The notes under the pieces were generated by a model. That model did no database searches and was not told where the DNA came from. It worked only from the letters and a program-made list of their open reading frames with translations. A program made the translations under genes and the position numbers. Of a DNA stretch of 64,000 nucleotides, positions 35,306 to 43,898 are shown one piece after another. Each line of letters opens with the position of its first letter. The first letter of the stretch is position 1. The DNA comes from Dyella sp. SG609 (lineage in GTDB: Bacteria > Pseudomonadota > Gammaproteobacteria > Xanthomonadales > Rhodanobacteraceae). The DNA is taken from contig NZ_JAAZQJ010000002.1 of the NCBI RefSeq assembly GCF_012275375.1, positions 186,001 through 250,000 on the forward strand, given 5' to 3'.

Positions 35306-36796
35306 ATGCTCAGAATCCAGGTCAGCCACTCCTACTTCCTGCGCTACGACCGCAAGCAGTGGGAACGCGGCAAGCCCTACCCGCCCCTGGCCACCCTGCA
35401 GGTGGCTTCCCTGCTGTGGGACCTGGGCCACGAGGTGAGCCTGTTCGACGCCATGCTGGCCGAAGGCGTGGAGGACTACGCCGGCTCGCTCGCCGCCGCG
35501 GCGCCGGACGTGGTGGTCATCTACGAGGACAACTTCAATTACCTCACCAAGATGTGCCTGAACCGGATGCGCGAAGCGGCCTGCCAGATGATCGGCGAGG
35601 CGCGCGCGCACGGTGCGCGCGTGATCGTCGCCGGCTCCGATGCTTCGGACCACCCGGAAGCGTTTCTCGCCGCCGGCGCCGAGGCGGTGCTGGTGGGCGA
35701 AGGCATCGCCGCGCTGCTCGACCTGATCGGCCGGCTCAACGACGACCTGCGGATGGATATCGCGCCGTGGACCGCGGACCTCGCCGGCGTGGCCACGCTG
35801 TCGCAGGGCCAGCAGCGCCTGACCCGCATCGGCGCGCAGCCGCCGGATCCGCGCCTGGGCGGGCATCCGGCCTGGGACCTGGTGGACATCGAGCGCTATC
35901 GCACGCTGTGGCAGGAGCGGCACGGCTATTTCAGCCTGAACATGGCCGCTTCGCGCGGCTGCCCGTTCCGCTGCCACTGGTGCGCCAAGCCGATCTGGGG
36001 CAACCACTACAAGCAGCGCGGCCCGCGCGACGTCGCCGAGGAAATGATCTACCTCAAGCGCGCCTACGCGCCGGACCATATCTGGATGGCGGACGACATC
36101 TTCGGCTTCCACGTCGACTGGGTCACCCAGTTCGCCGAGCATCTGCGGGACGCGGACGGCTCGGTGCCGTTCACCATCCAGACCCGCGCGGACCTGTCCA
36201 GCGACCGCATGGTCGCGGCGCTGGCGCAGGCCGGCTGCGCCGAGGCGTGGATCGGCGCCGAAAGCGGCAGCCAGGCGGTGCTCGACCGCATGAACAAGGG
36301 CACCACGATCGCCGAGCTGCACAGTGCGCGCGACCGCTTCCGCCAGTACGGCATCCGCGTGGGCTTCTTCGTGCAGCTGGGCTATCTGGGCGAGCAATTG
36401 GAAGACTTGAAAGCGACGCGCGCGCTGATCGAACGCGCCGCGCCGGACGATATCGGCGTGAGCGTGTCGTACCCGCTGCCGGGCACCAAGTTCTACGAGC
36501 AGGTGAAGGCGCAGCTTGGGCGCAAGACGCATTGGCAGGACAGCGGCGACCTCGCCATGATGTTCCGCGGCGCCTACGACTCGGAGTTCTATCGGCGCGT
36601 GCGCGACCTGCTGCACGAACAGGTGGTGCTGCAGAAGGCGCAGCCGCGCAACCATCCCTCGCAGGACGCGCGGGCGCTGGCCGGACTCGACGCACGCTGG
36701 GACGCGCTGATGGCCGAGGAACGCCAGTACCGCCGCGCCGACGCCACGCCCGCGCACGACCTGGCCCTGCCCGCCGGCCGCACGGCCAGCGCCTGA
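35306..36796 (+). CDS. B12-binding-type radical SAM protein
   Basis: A 496-residue enzyme. The N-terminal part (about 1-150) has the cobalamin-binding-like Rossmann layout (LATLQVASLLWDLGHEVSLF, PDVVVIYEDN, VIVAGSDASDHPEAFLAAGA). The radical SAM core carries C219, C223 and C226 in SRGCPFRCHWCAKP for the 4Fe-4S cluster, then a TIM-barrel region with IWMADDIFGF and WIGAESGSQAVLDRM. The reaction is unknown; relatives perform methylations or rearrangements on peptides, lipids or sugars. The start at 35306 fits the promoter at 35211-35239. It is followed after one base by the nucleotidyltransferase gene. Confidence 0.88.
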   Translation: MLRIQVSHSYFLRYDRKQWERGKPYPPLATLQVASLLWDLGHEVSLFDAMLAEGVEDYAGSLAAAAPDVVVIYEDNFNYLTKMCLNRMREAACQMIGEARAHGARVIVAGSDASDHPEAFLAAGAEAVLVGEGIAALLDLIGRLNDDLRMDIAPWTADLAGVATLSQGQQRLTRIGAQPPDPRLGGHPAWDLVDIERYRTLWQERHGYFSLNMAASRGCPFRCHWCAKPIWGNHYKQRGPRDVAEEMIYLKRAYAPDHIWMADDIFGFHVDWVTQFAEHLRDADGSVPFTIQTRADLSSDRMVAALAQAGCAEAWIGAESGSQAVLDRMNKGTTIAELHSARDRFRQYGIRVGFFVQLGYLGEQLEDLKATRALIERAAPDDIGVSVSYPLPGTKFYEQVKAQLGRKTHWQDSGDLAMMFRGAYDSEFYRRVRDLLHEQVVLQKAQPRNHPSQDARALAGLDARWDALMAEERQYRRADATPAHDLALPAGRTASA

Positions 36797-36797
36797 A

Positions 36798-38054
36798 ATG
36801 CCCGTGCTCGCCTTCCCCGCCGGACGCCTCCGCACGCCCAGGCCCGCGCCGCTGCCTCCGCTGAAGCAGGTGCGCGCCGGCCTGCGCCGCGCCACCGAGG
36901 CCTTGGCCGAGGAACTGGCCCTGGTGCGCCCCGGCGGCGTGCTGCCGGCGTGGAGCGAACTGGAATGGCGGCTCGCCACCGCAGCTGCCGTCGCGCACGG
37001 CGTGGCGCCGCTGCTGCATCGCTTCTCGACATGGCAGCGGGTGGAGTGGCGCCGTTTTCTGGACCGCCAGCGCCAGCACGTGGCGCAGCGCCATGTACGC
37101 ATCGAAGCGCTGCTGCGGCGCATCGATGCTTCTTTCCGCGCCGCCGGCGTGCCTGTCCTCGCTCTCAAGGGGGCGGCCCTGCACGGTCTCGGGCTGTATG
37201 CGCCGGGTGACCGCCCGATGGCCGACATCGACCTGCTGGTGCGCGCCGGCGACGCGGACCGGGCGGCGGCACTGCTGTGCGGGCTGGGCTACACGGAAGC
37301 CTTCGCGCAGTGGAAGCACCGCGCGTTCAAGCCCGCCGCGGGCGGCGCGGTGGCGGGGCTGGGCGAGCATCGCGACACCGCGGTGAATATCGAGCTGCAT
37401 ACGCGTATCCACGAGCGGCTGCCGGCCTCGATCGTGGACATCACGCCGATGGTGTTTCCGCCGGGTCCGCGGCCGGGACTGAATCCTTATCCATCGAACG
37501 GCGCGCTGATGGCGCATCTGCTGCTGCATGCGGCCGGCAATATCTGCAGCCGCACCTTGCGCCTGCTGCACCTCAACGACATCTCGCTGCTCGCCACGCG
37601 GATGACGCTGGCGGACTGGGAAGTGCTGTGGTCCGCCGGCAACCCTTGGTGGGCCTTGCCACCGCTGCGGCTGGTGGCGCGCTATTACCGCAATGCGGTG
37701 CCGGCGGCGGTGCTGGCGCGTCTGCGGCGCGGCTGTCCGCCATGGCTGCGCGCCGCGGCGAAGCGGCAGACGCTGACGCGGGTGTCATGTTCGGACCTGT
37801 GGCTGCAGGCCTTGCCCGGGATCGAGTGGTCGCGCACGCCGGGCGAAGCGCTGCGCTATCTGCGGCATCGCTTCGTGCCGGACGAGGAGAGCCGGCAGGA
37901 GCGGCAGGATATGGCGCGGACGCAGTTGTGGCTGCAGGGACAGGCGTGGGTGACGCGTTCGCAGGCGCGGCGCTTGCTGCGGCGGCTGGCGGGGTCGGTG
38001 CCGCGGATGGATACGTTGTATGTGGTGCGCGCCGCGCTTGAGGCGCAGGAGTGA
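36798..38054 (+). CDS. Nucleotidyltransferase-family protein (NTP_transf_5 type)
   Basis: A 418-residue cytoplasmic protein with the nucleotidyltransferase signature near 121-149: PVLALKGAALHGLGLY followed by RPMADIDLLVR, in which the D-x-D pair (MADID) is the expected metal site. A helical C-terminal region contains HLNDISLLA. Proteins of this family occur in polysaccharide clusters and, together with HPr-kinase-like proteins and ABC exporters, in phosphorylated lasso-peptide clusters; both partners are adjacent here. No lasso cyclase or protease gene is present. The start is one base after the radical-SAM stop, so they are one operon. Confidence 0.8.
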   Translation: MPVLAFPAGRLRTPRPAPLPPLKQVRAGLRRATEALAEELALVRPGGVLPAWSELEWRLATAAAVAHGVAPLLHRFSTWQRVEWRRFLDRQRQHVAQRHVRIEALLRRIDASFRAAGVPVLALKGAALHGLGLYAPGDRPMADIDLLVRAGDADRAAALLCGLGYTEAFAQWKHRAFKPAAGGAVAGLGEHRDTAVNIELHTRIHERLPASIVDITPMVFPPGPRPGLNPYPSNGALMAHLLLHAAGNICSRTLRLLHLNDISLLATRMTLADWEVLWSAGNPWWALPPLRLVARYYRNAVPAAVLARLRRGCPPWLRAAAKRQTLTRVSCSDLWLQALPGIEWSRTPGEALRYLRHRFVPDEESRQERQDMARTQLWLQGQAWVTRSQARRLLRRLAGSVPRMDTLYVVRAALEAQE

Positions 38055-38090
38055 AACGCAAAGCGCAAGATGAAACTCGCCCCACCTATC

Positions 38091-38251
38091 TGCCCCCTCT
38101 CCCCTCCGGGGAGAGGGTCGGGGTGAGGGGCCGGGCGGAGCGATGAGCTGACGGTCATCTCGAGCTCGAGAGCTTTTCTTCGCTCCGTAGCAGCGCTGCC
38201 GCGAGCACCCGCCCCTCATCTGCCTGCCGGCATCTTCTCCCCGGAGGGGCG
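38091..38251. repeat. REP-type inverted pair (CCCTCTCCCC family), copy 1
   Basis: CCCTCTCCCCTCCGGGGAGA followed by GGGTCGGGGTGAGGGG at the left is answered in inverse by CACCCGCCCCTCATC...CTTCTCCCCGGAGGGG at the right, with a variable centre containing TCGAGCTCGA. It lies between two convergent genes and may act as a bidirectional transcript end. Copies occur at 44792-44942 and 53333-53490. Confidence 0.85.
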
Positions 38252-38261
38252 AAGAGTTCGA

Positions 38262-39365
38262 TTAGGTGGGCTTCAACAAGCTTCGATACAAAGCCTCGAA
38301 CCGCTCCGCCGTATAAACCGCATCCTCATCCACCGCCCGCCGCTGTGCCTCGTGCGCCAGCCGCAGGCGCAGTTCCTCATCCTCCAGCACCTGCCGCACC
38401 GCGCCGGCCAGCGCCGCATGATCCCCCACCGGCACCGCCAGCGCCGCCGCCGGCGACCACTCGGCCAGGTGGCCCACTGCCGTCCCCACCGTCGGCACGC
38501 CGGCCACCGCCGCCTCCAGCAACACCAGCGGCCCGGCCTCGTGCAGCGACGACATCACCAGCAGGTCGGCCGCTTCCATCAACGGCCGCAGTTCGCGCTG
38601 CGTCTTGAAGCCGAGAAAGCGCACCTGCGCGTCCAGATCGAGTGCGTGCCGGAGCCGCTGCATCTCGCCATCGAGCGTATCGACGCCGACGATGTCCATC
38701 TGGAATGCCACGCCTTGCGCGGCGAGCGCGGCCAAGGCACGCAGCGAGGTCGGCTGATCCTTCACCCGGTTGAGGCTCGCCACATGCAGCAGCCGCGCCG
38801 GCCCCGAGGCTCGCCGCCGCGGCGGCAACGGCGGCCACGCCGCCAAATCCACACCCAGCGGCAAACGCTGCGCCTCGATACCCAAAGCCTGCAGCGATGC
38901 CAGGATGGGCGCACTCGCCGCCGTCACCGCCGCCGCGGCGCGCAAGGTCACCGCCTCGCGCGCGCGGCTCACCCATCGCTGCCGCCCGCCATAACGGATC
39001 GCGGGCAAGGCGATCAATTCGCCACCGGCGATATGCACCAGGCCAGGGCGGCGCATCAGCTTCGCCGCCGCGATCGCCACCAGGCTGCAGGTGCCGGAGA
39101 AAATCGCCTGCACCGCATCGAAGGCCCCGCGCTGGTGCTCGGCCAGGATCGCCGCGATCGCCCGCAAACGCTGCCTGCCATCGCCGATGTTGTGGACCGT
39201 CGCACCACGCAGCATCCATGTCGCAGGCTTAGGCTCCTGCCGCAGCACGAACACATGCACCTCATGCCGCCGCGCCAGCTGCCCGATCAAGGCCAGAAAC
39301 GCCGGAATCACCCGCTCCTCGCCGCCGCGGTCCACGCCGCCCGGCAAGACCAGCGCGAGCTTCAT
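38262..39365 (-). CDS. Glycosyltransferase, GT4 family (second of a pair)
   Basis: A 367-residue GT-B glycosyltransferase. The N-terminal domain opens MKLALVLPGGVDRGGEERVI with the glycine-rich acceptor loop. The C-terminal half has LLHVASLNRVKDQPTSLRAL (start of the donor domain), VRFLGFKTQRELRPLMEAAD and SSLHEAGPLVLLEAAVAGVP, the E-x7-E-type donor-sugar motif of GT4. The ATG overlaps the preceding glycosyltransferase stop as ATGA. It is the last gene of the minus-strand run from 44765 and probably adds a sugar to a lipid-linked saccharide or modified acceptor; donor and acceptor are unknown. Confidence 0.88.
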   Translation of the reverse strand: MKLALVLPGGVDRGGEERVIPAFLALIGQLARRHEVHVFVLRQEPKPATWMLRGATVHNIGDGRQRLRAIAAILAEHQRGAFDAVQAIFSGTCSLVAIAAAKLMRRPGLVHIAGGELIALPAIRYGGRQRWVSRAREAVTLRAAAAVTAASAPILASLQALGIEAQRLPLGVDLAAWPPLPPRRRASGPARLLHVASLNRVKDQPTSLRALAALAAQGVAFQMDIVGVDTLDGEMQRLRHALDLDAQVRFLGFKTQRELRPLMEAADLLVMSSLHEAGPLVLLEAAVAGVPTVGTAVGHLAEWSPAAALAVPVGDHAALAGAVRQVLEDEELRLRLAHEAQRRAVDEDAVYTAERFEALYRSLLKPT

Positions 39366-40489
39366 GCCGCCTCCCACGCCGCCGCGCGGGGGCGCCCGGC
39401 CAGCAAGGCGGCATAAGCCTCGGCCCAGCGCCGCCCCACCGCCGCGAACGACAGCTCGGCGTCGAAATGCGCGCGCACCTCGGCGCGCGTGGGGCCGGCC
39501 GCGGCCATCGCCACCAGCGCATCCGCCAGGCGTCCGGTATCGCCGCAAGGCCACAGGCGGCCGAGGCGGCCATCGCCGGTCAAGGCGCGGAACGAAGGAA
39601 TATCGGTCAGCACCGGCACCGCGCCGCAGGCCATCGCCTCCAGCGCCGCGTAGCCGCAGCTTTCCGCGCGCGAGCCGGCGACGAAGATATCCGCCGCGCG
39701 CTGCAGCAGCTCGACCTTCTCGTGCGGCACCCGCCCCAGCAGATGCACGCGCCCGGCCAGCCAGGGATCGCGCGCGATGCGCGCCTGCACGGCCTCCCGC
39801 ATCGGCGCGTTGCCGTAGGCGCACCACAGTTGCAGATCCGGCAGGCGCCGCGCGGCCAGCGCCACGCCGTCGAGTACCGCCAGGGGATCCTTGCCCGCCG
39901 CCAGATGCCCCACCCACAGCACGCAGGGATAGCCATGCAGGCCCGTGGCGTAGCGTGCCTGGGCGCGGTCGCCCGGCGTGAAGCGGCAACTGGATTCGGG
40001 GATCGCGAACACCCGTGTTCCGGGCCGGAAAAGCTTTGCCTCGACAAACGGCGCCGCCAGCGCCGGCGCGGTAAACGCCACGCCGGCGGCCGCCGCATAC
40101 CAGCGCCGCCACGGCGCGCGCCGCCACCAGCCGGGCGGACGGTTGGCATGGTCCTGCAGCAGGATCGGCAGCCACGGCAGCCGCTTCGACAAGGCATGCG
40201 CCTGCGGCGCGAAATCCAGGCCGTGCACGTGCGCCAGTCCGGCGCCGGCACCCACCAGCGCAGCGGCAAGACGCCGCGGACCGTCCTTGCCGTCCAGCGG
40301 CAGAAAGCGGTACTCGACGCCTGCGCGCACGAATGCCGCCTCGCGTGCCGCATTCTGGATCACCGACACGCGCACGCCCGCCGAAGCCACCGCATCGGCG
40401 ACATCCGCCAGCGTGTGCCAATGCACCGGCAGGTCGCCGGGTTCGATCTGCGGCGGCGCCGGCACCAGGTTGAGCTGGGCGATATGCAC
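39362..40489 (-). CDS. Glycosyltransferase, GT4 family (first of a pair)
   Basis: A 375-residue GT-B enzyme with donor-domain motifs YPCVLWVGHLAAGKDPLAVL, VHLLGRVPHEKVELLQRAAD and ESCGYAALEAMACGAVPVLT, the last being the GT4 E-x7-E region. The N-terminal domain includes AHVHGLDFAPQAHALSKRLP. It lies seven bases after the radical-SAM gene and overlaps the next glycosyltransferase by ATGA. Together they form the end of the methyltransferase/radical-SAM operon. Sugar specificity cannot be read. Confidence 0.87.
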   Translation of the reverse strand: MHIAQLNLVPAPPQIEPGDLPVHWHTLADVADAVASAGVRVSVIQNAAREAAFVRAGVEYRFLPLDGKDGPRRLAAALVGAGAGLAHVHGLDFAPQAHALSKRLPWLPILLQDHANRPPGWWRRAPWRRWYAAAAGVAFTAPALAAPFVEAKLFRPGTRVFAIPESSCRFTPGDRAQARYATGLHGYPCVLWVGHLAAGKDPLAVLDGVALAARRLPDLQLWCAYGNAPMREAVQARIARDPWLAGRVHLLGRVPHEKVELLQRAADIFVAGSRAESCGYAALEAMACGAVPVLTDIPSFRALTGDGRLGRLWPCGDTGRLADALVAMAAAGPTRAEVRAHFDAELSFAAVGRRWAEAYAALLAGRPRAAAWEAA

Positions 40490-40496
40490 GCGGGGC

Positions 40497-41996
40497 CTAC
40501 AGGCTCGACACCTGCGGCAGGCGCAGCTTCACCCAGCGGTTGGCCAGGTTCAGTTCCCACGGCTGGTCGTAGCGGCGATAGCGGTAGCGCCACGAGGCCA
40601 TGGTGCGCAGGCCGTGTTTCGCCCAGCGCGGCGTGCGCATGTCCTGCACGGTGGGATAGCGGCAGCGCAGCACGGTAACGAAATCGTGGATGCGCTTGCG
40701 CATCTTGTCGGTCAGCCAGGGCGCATCGGCGTGGCAGGCATAGTCCACCCACTGCGGCTGCGCCCATTCTTCCGGCGTCGAGGGGAACACCACCGGCTCG
40801 CCGTTGAGATCCAGCAGCGGCATCGAGGCGCGCTTGCCGCGGTCGCTCTCGTGCTTGGCGCTTTCGGGCAGCGGCGTATAGACGTAGACGATGATTTCCG
40901 AGGCGGGGTTGATCCGCTTCAGCTCGCGGATGAACTCGAAGGTGTGCTCGGTTTCTTCTTCGGTATCCACCGGCGGCGCCACCATGAAGGAGAGCTCCGG
41001 AATCACCCCGTTGCGCCGGCACAGCTCGGCCACTTCCAGCGTCTGGTCCGGCCGCGTGCCCTTGCGGATTTCCTTGAGCATCTTGCCGCTGGGCGATTCG
41101 GCGCCGATATAGGCCATCTTCAGGCGGCTCTTGCGCACCAGCTTCCAGGTGCTCTCGGAAAGATTCAGCAGCGCATCGGCGCGCGCATAGCACCACCACG
41201 GCATTTCCAGCTTCGCCATCACTTCCAGCAGCGGGATCATCTCCACTTCGCGGTCGAAGAAGTTGTGGTCGAAGAACTGCACGGAATCGGCGCCAAGCTC
41301 GTACTTCAGATACTTCAGATCGCGCTCCAGCCGCTGCACCGCCGGCAGCGCGGTGGCGCCGCCGAACATGGCGTTGACGCCGCAGAAGGTGCAGCGGAAG
41401 CGGCAGCCCAGCGCGGCCTGGTGGCCGGCGGTGCGGCGGCCGAGGAAGGTGCGGGCCAGGTACTGCCGCGGATCGCCGAGCTTGTCGTACGGCAACTGCA
41501 CCGAGGGATCGCCGGGCACGAAGTGGCGGTTCGGGTTGTGCACGTGCTCGTCGCCGCGCTTCCACGACAAGCCGGCCACCTTGGCCACCTCGCCCTGCCC
41601 GCCCAGCGCCGCGACCAGCTCGGCCATGGTCTGCTCGCCCTGCGCACGGATCGCGTAATCCACGTAAGGCGCGGCCAGCGCGGTATCGGTGTACAGCGTG
41701 GGGAAATAGCCGCCCCATACGATCGGCACCTGCGGGTGGCGCTCGCGGATCGCCTTGGAAAGCTCGATCGACGGCGCCAGCTGCGGCCCGCCCATCACGC
41801 TCAGGCCCACCGCGTCCACGCCGCCCCGGTCCAGCGCCTGCAAGGTGGTACGGATGAAATCGCGGTCGACATTGCCGTCGACGATGCGGCTGCTGCCGCG
41901 CCGGTCCAGCGCGGCGGCCAGGTTCAGCAGGGCCAGCGGAAAGCGTGCGCTGGAGCGCGCGGTAATGGTCGGGTTGATCAGCAGGGTATGGGGCAT
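40497..41996 (-). CDS. B12-binding-type radical SAM protein (second)
   Basis: A 499-residue enzyme. The cobalamin-binding-like N-terminus includes DAVGLSVMGGPQLAPSIELS and VPIVWGGYFPTLY (about 60-103). The radical SAM core has C198, C202 and C205 in LGCRFRCTFCGVNAMFGG, then FFDHNFFD and MAYIGAESPSGKMLKEIRKG. The start at 41996 (MPHTLLINPTITARSS) matches the usual beginning of this family; the open frame upstream reads the methyltransferase gene out of frame. It lies nine bases after that gene. The substrate is unknown. Confidence 0.88.
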   Translation of the reverse strand: MPHTLLINPTITARSSARFPLALLNLAAALDRRGSSRIVDGNVDRDFIRTTLQALDRGGVDAVGLSVMGGPQLAPSIELSKAIRERHPQVPIVWGGYFPTLYTDTALAAPYVDYAIRAQGEQTMAELVAALGGQGEVAKVAGLSWKRGDEHVHNPNRHFVPGDPSVQLPYDKLGDPRQYLARTFLGRRTAGHQAALGCRFRCTFCGVNAMFGGATALPAVQRLERDLKYLKYELGADSVQFFDHNFFDREVEMIPLLEVMAKLEMPWWCYARADALLNLSESTWKLVRKSRLKMAYIGAESPSGKMLKEIRKGTRPDQTLEVAELCRRNGVIPELSFMVAPPVDTEEETEHTFEFIRELKRINPASEIIVYVYTPLPESAKHESDRGKRASMPLLDLNGEPVVFPSTPEEWAQPQWVDYACHADAPWLTDKMRKRIHDFVTVLRCRYPTVQDMRTPRWAKHGLRTMASWRYRYRRYDQPWELNLANRWVKLRLPQVSSL

Positions 41997-42004
41997 GGCA
42001 GTCG

Positions 42005-42703
42005 TCACCCGTGCCGGCGCAGGCGGAACACCAGCGCCACCGGCACGTCCAGGGCGATGGGATCGAAACGCGCGTTGGCGGGAATATCGGCGGGATCGAG
42101 CATGGGTTCGCGCACCTCCTCGATCGCCAGGTCCAGCGCCGCGCAGGCGCGGTGCCAGTGGCTGTACAGATGCGGCGTGTGCCGTACGGCGTAGCGTTCG
42201 CCGCCGGCCTTGAAGTCGCGCAGCCAGCCCAGCGCATGGCCGGTGGGATGGAAATCGCTGCACAGCAGGCTGCCGCCGGGTTTCGTCGCGCGGCGCAGTT
42301 CGGCCAGCGCGCGCGGCAGGTCGTCGATATGGCCGAGCACCAGGCCGCTGATGGTGAGGTCGGCGCGGGCATCCTCCACCGGCAGCTCCACCACGCTGCC
42401 GCGCAGCAGGGTCAGTTCGGTATCCGGACGCAGATCGGCCAGCTCGCCGTAGGCGCGTTCGAGCATCGGCAAGGAGAGATCCACGCCGGTCAGGCGCGTG
42501 GCGCCGCGGTGCGCGGCATGGCGCAGATAGCGGCCGCTGCCGCAGCCGGCATCCAGCACCGCCTGCTCGCGCAGGTCGGTGGGCAGCAGCGCGAGCATGG
42601 CGCGCTCCTCGGCCTGCATCACCGGGTTGTGCGCAAAGGCCGGGTAACTGGCGGCCCATAGCGCGTACGCGGCTTCGGGTTCGAGGATGAGGGGGCGGGT
42701 CAT
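42005..42703 (-). CDS. Class I SAM-dependent methyltransferase
   Basis: A 232-residue enzyme with motif I VLDAGCGSGRYLRHAA (about 49-64), motif II LTGVDLS with acidic D, ADLTISGLVLGHIDD (motif IV region) and a post-motif ALAELRRATKPGGSLLCSDF. This is the Methyltransf_11 pattern. The ATG overlaps the amidohydrolase stop by four bases. The substrate is unknown; position next to a radical SAM gene and two glycosyltransferases suggests action on a glycan or natural-product intermediate. Confidence 0.86.
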   Translation of the reverse strand: MTRPLILEPEAAYALWAASYPAFAHNPVMQAEERAMLALLPTDLREQAVLDAGCGSGRYLRHAAHRGATRLTGVDLSLPMLERAYGELADLRPDTELTLLRGSVVELPVEDARADLTISGLVLGHIDDLPRALAELRRATKPGGSLLCSDFHPTGHALGWLRDFKAGGERYAVRHTPHLYSHWHRACAALDLAIEEVREPMLDPADIPANARFDPIALDVPVALVFRLRRHG

Positions 42704-43896
42704 GCCTGCGCTCCCGCCAGCAACGAAGCCGCGCCGGCTGCGGCGAACGCCAGTCCTGGCTCCAGTGCCAGCAGCGCCGGATCCGCCAGTTCCTTCGCCA
42801 GCAGCTTGGGCCGGCCGTCGAGCATCACCGGCACCGCCTCCACGCCCGCTGCGTCGAACCAGCCGGCGAAATCCGGATCGGCGATGCGCGGCACGCCGCC
42901 GCGCACCACCGCGCGCAAGTCGGCGCGGCTGAGACCGACCAGGCTGTCGGCCACTGCGCCGCCCGCATCGGCCACGATCACCATGTCGGCGGGCGCACCG
43001 GGAACGAGGCGCCCATGTTCAGGCATGCGCAGCACATCGGCGCCCTGATGCGTGGCCATCGCCAGCAGTGCGTTGCTGTGCAGGCCGCCCACCACCGCGG
43101 CCACGCAGAGTTCTTCGAGCAGGTCGCGCGCGCCGCTCAGGCGCGAATCGCTGCCCAGCGCAAGGCGGCCGGCCGCCTGCAGCTTGCGCGGATCGAGCGT
43201 GCGGCCGAGCAAGGTGAGATTGCTGGCCGGACACCACACCACCGCGGCGCCGCTGGCGATCACCTTGGCGATGTCCTGCTCGCCGAGGCCGACGCCATGC
43301 GCCAGCACGGTGCGTGCATCGAGGCAACCCAGTTGCTCGAGTTGTGCGAGCTCGGCCCGCGCTACATCGTCCGTGCCTTCGGCCAGATGGATCAGCCACG
43401 GCGAACCGGCCGGCGTGGCATCGAAGCTCTCGCGCACCGGCGGGCCGTAAGCCCAGCCCAGCGCATAGGCCCAGCCATGGCCGCGCAACAGCGCCACCGG
43501 GAAATCCGGCGCATCCAGTGCTTCGTGCCAGGGATCGTGGTGCGCCACGCAGGTCACGCCGGCCAGCAGGTTCTTCAGTGCGCCGTGGCGCAGGCGCAGG
43601 TCCTTCGGCAACTGCAGCGCGGCCGCCACTTCCGGCGCGCGGAAATGCGCCTGGAACGCTTCGATCCAGGCGTAGCTGTTGGGAAACGGCTGTCGCCGCG
43701 GCAACGGCGGCACGGCATTGACGTGCAGATGCTCGTGCGCGTTGACCAGCCCCGGGAACACCATGTGTCCGCGCAGGTCGAGCGAAAAGCCGCGCACCGG
43801 TTGCGCTTCGGCCACGCGCCCGTCGCGGATCGCCAGCGGCAGGCGCGAGGTACCGTCCTCGCTCACCACCGTCCCGCCGTGCAGGATCGCGTCCAC
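42700..43896 (-). CDS. Amidohydrolase-family protein (GTG start)
   Basis: A 398-residue metal-dependent hydrolase. It begins VDAILHGGTVVSEDGT, the N-terminal beta-sandwich, then FPGLVNAHEHLHVNA with the HxH metal pair. Further ligand candidates are the His in VTCVAHHDPWHEA and VLAHGVGLGE, and Asp in LALGSDSRLSG. The GTG at 43896 lies two bases after the methyltransferase stop and is the only sensible start. The layout resembles the aminohydrolase (ATZ/TRZ-like) branch of the amidohydrolase superfamily; the substrate is unknown. It is unusual in a polysaccharide block and may process a modified base, amide or lactone. Confidence 0.82.
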   Translation of the reverse strand: MDAILHGGTVVSEDGTSRLPLAIRDGRVAEAQPVRGFSLDLRGHMVFPGLVNAHEHLHVNAVPPLPRRQPFPNSYAWIEAFQAHFRAPEVAAALQLPKDLRLRHGALKNLLAGVTCVAHHDPWHEALDAPDFPVALLRGHGWAYALGWAYGPPVRESFDATPAGSPWLIHLAEGTDDVARAELAQLEQLGCLDARTVLAHGVGLGEQDIAKVIASGAAVVWCPASNLTLLGRTLDPRKLQAAGRLALGSDSRLSGARDLLEELCVAAVVGGLHSNALLAMATHQGADVLRMPEHGRLVPGAPADMVIVADAGGAVADSLVGLSRADLRAVVRGGVPRIADPDFAGWFDAAGVEAVPVMLDGRPKLLAKELADPALLALEPGLAFAAAGAASLLAGAQA

Positions 43897-43898
43897 GC

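Noticed and set aside
41997-42659. Upstream extension of the second radical SAM frame
   Set aside because: It overlaps the methyltransferase gene in another frame; the family start is the ATG at 41996.
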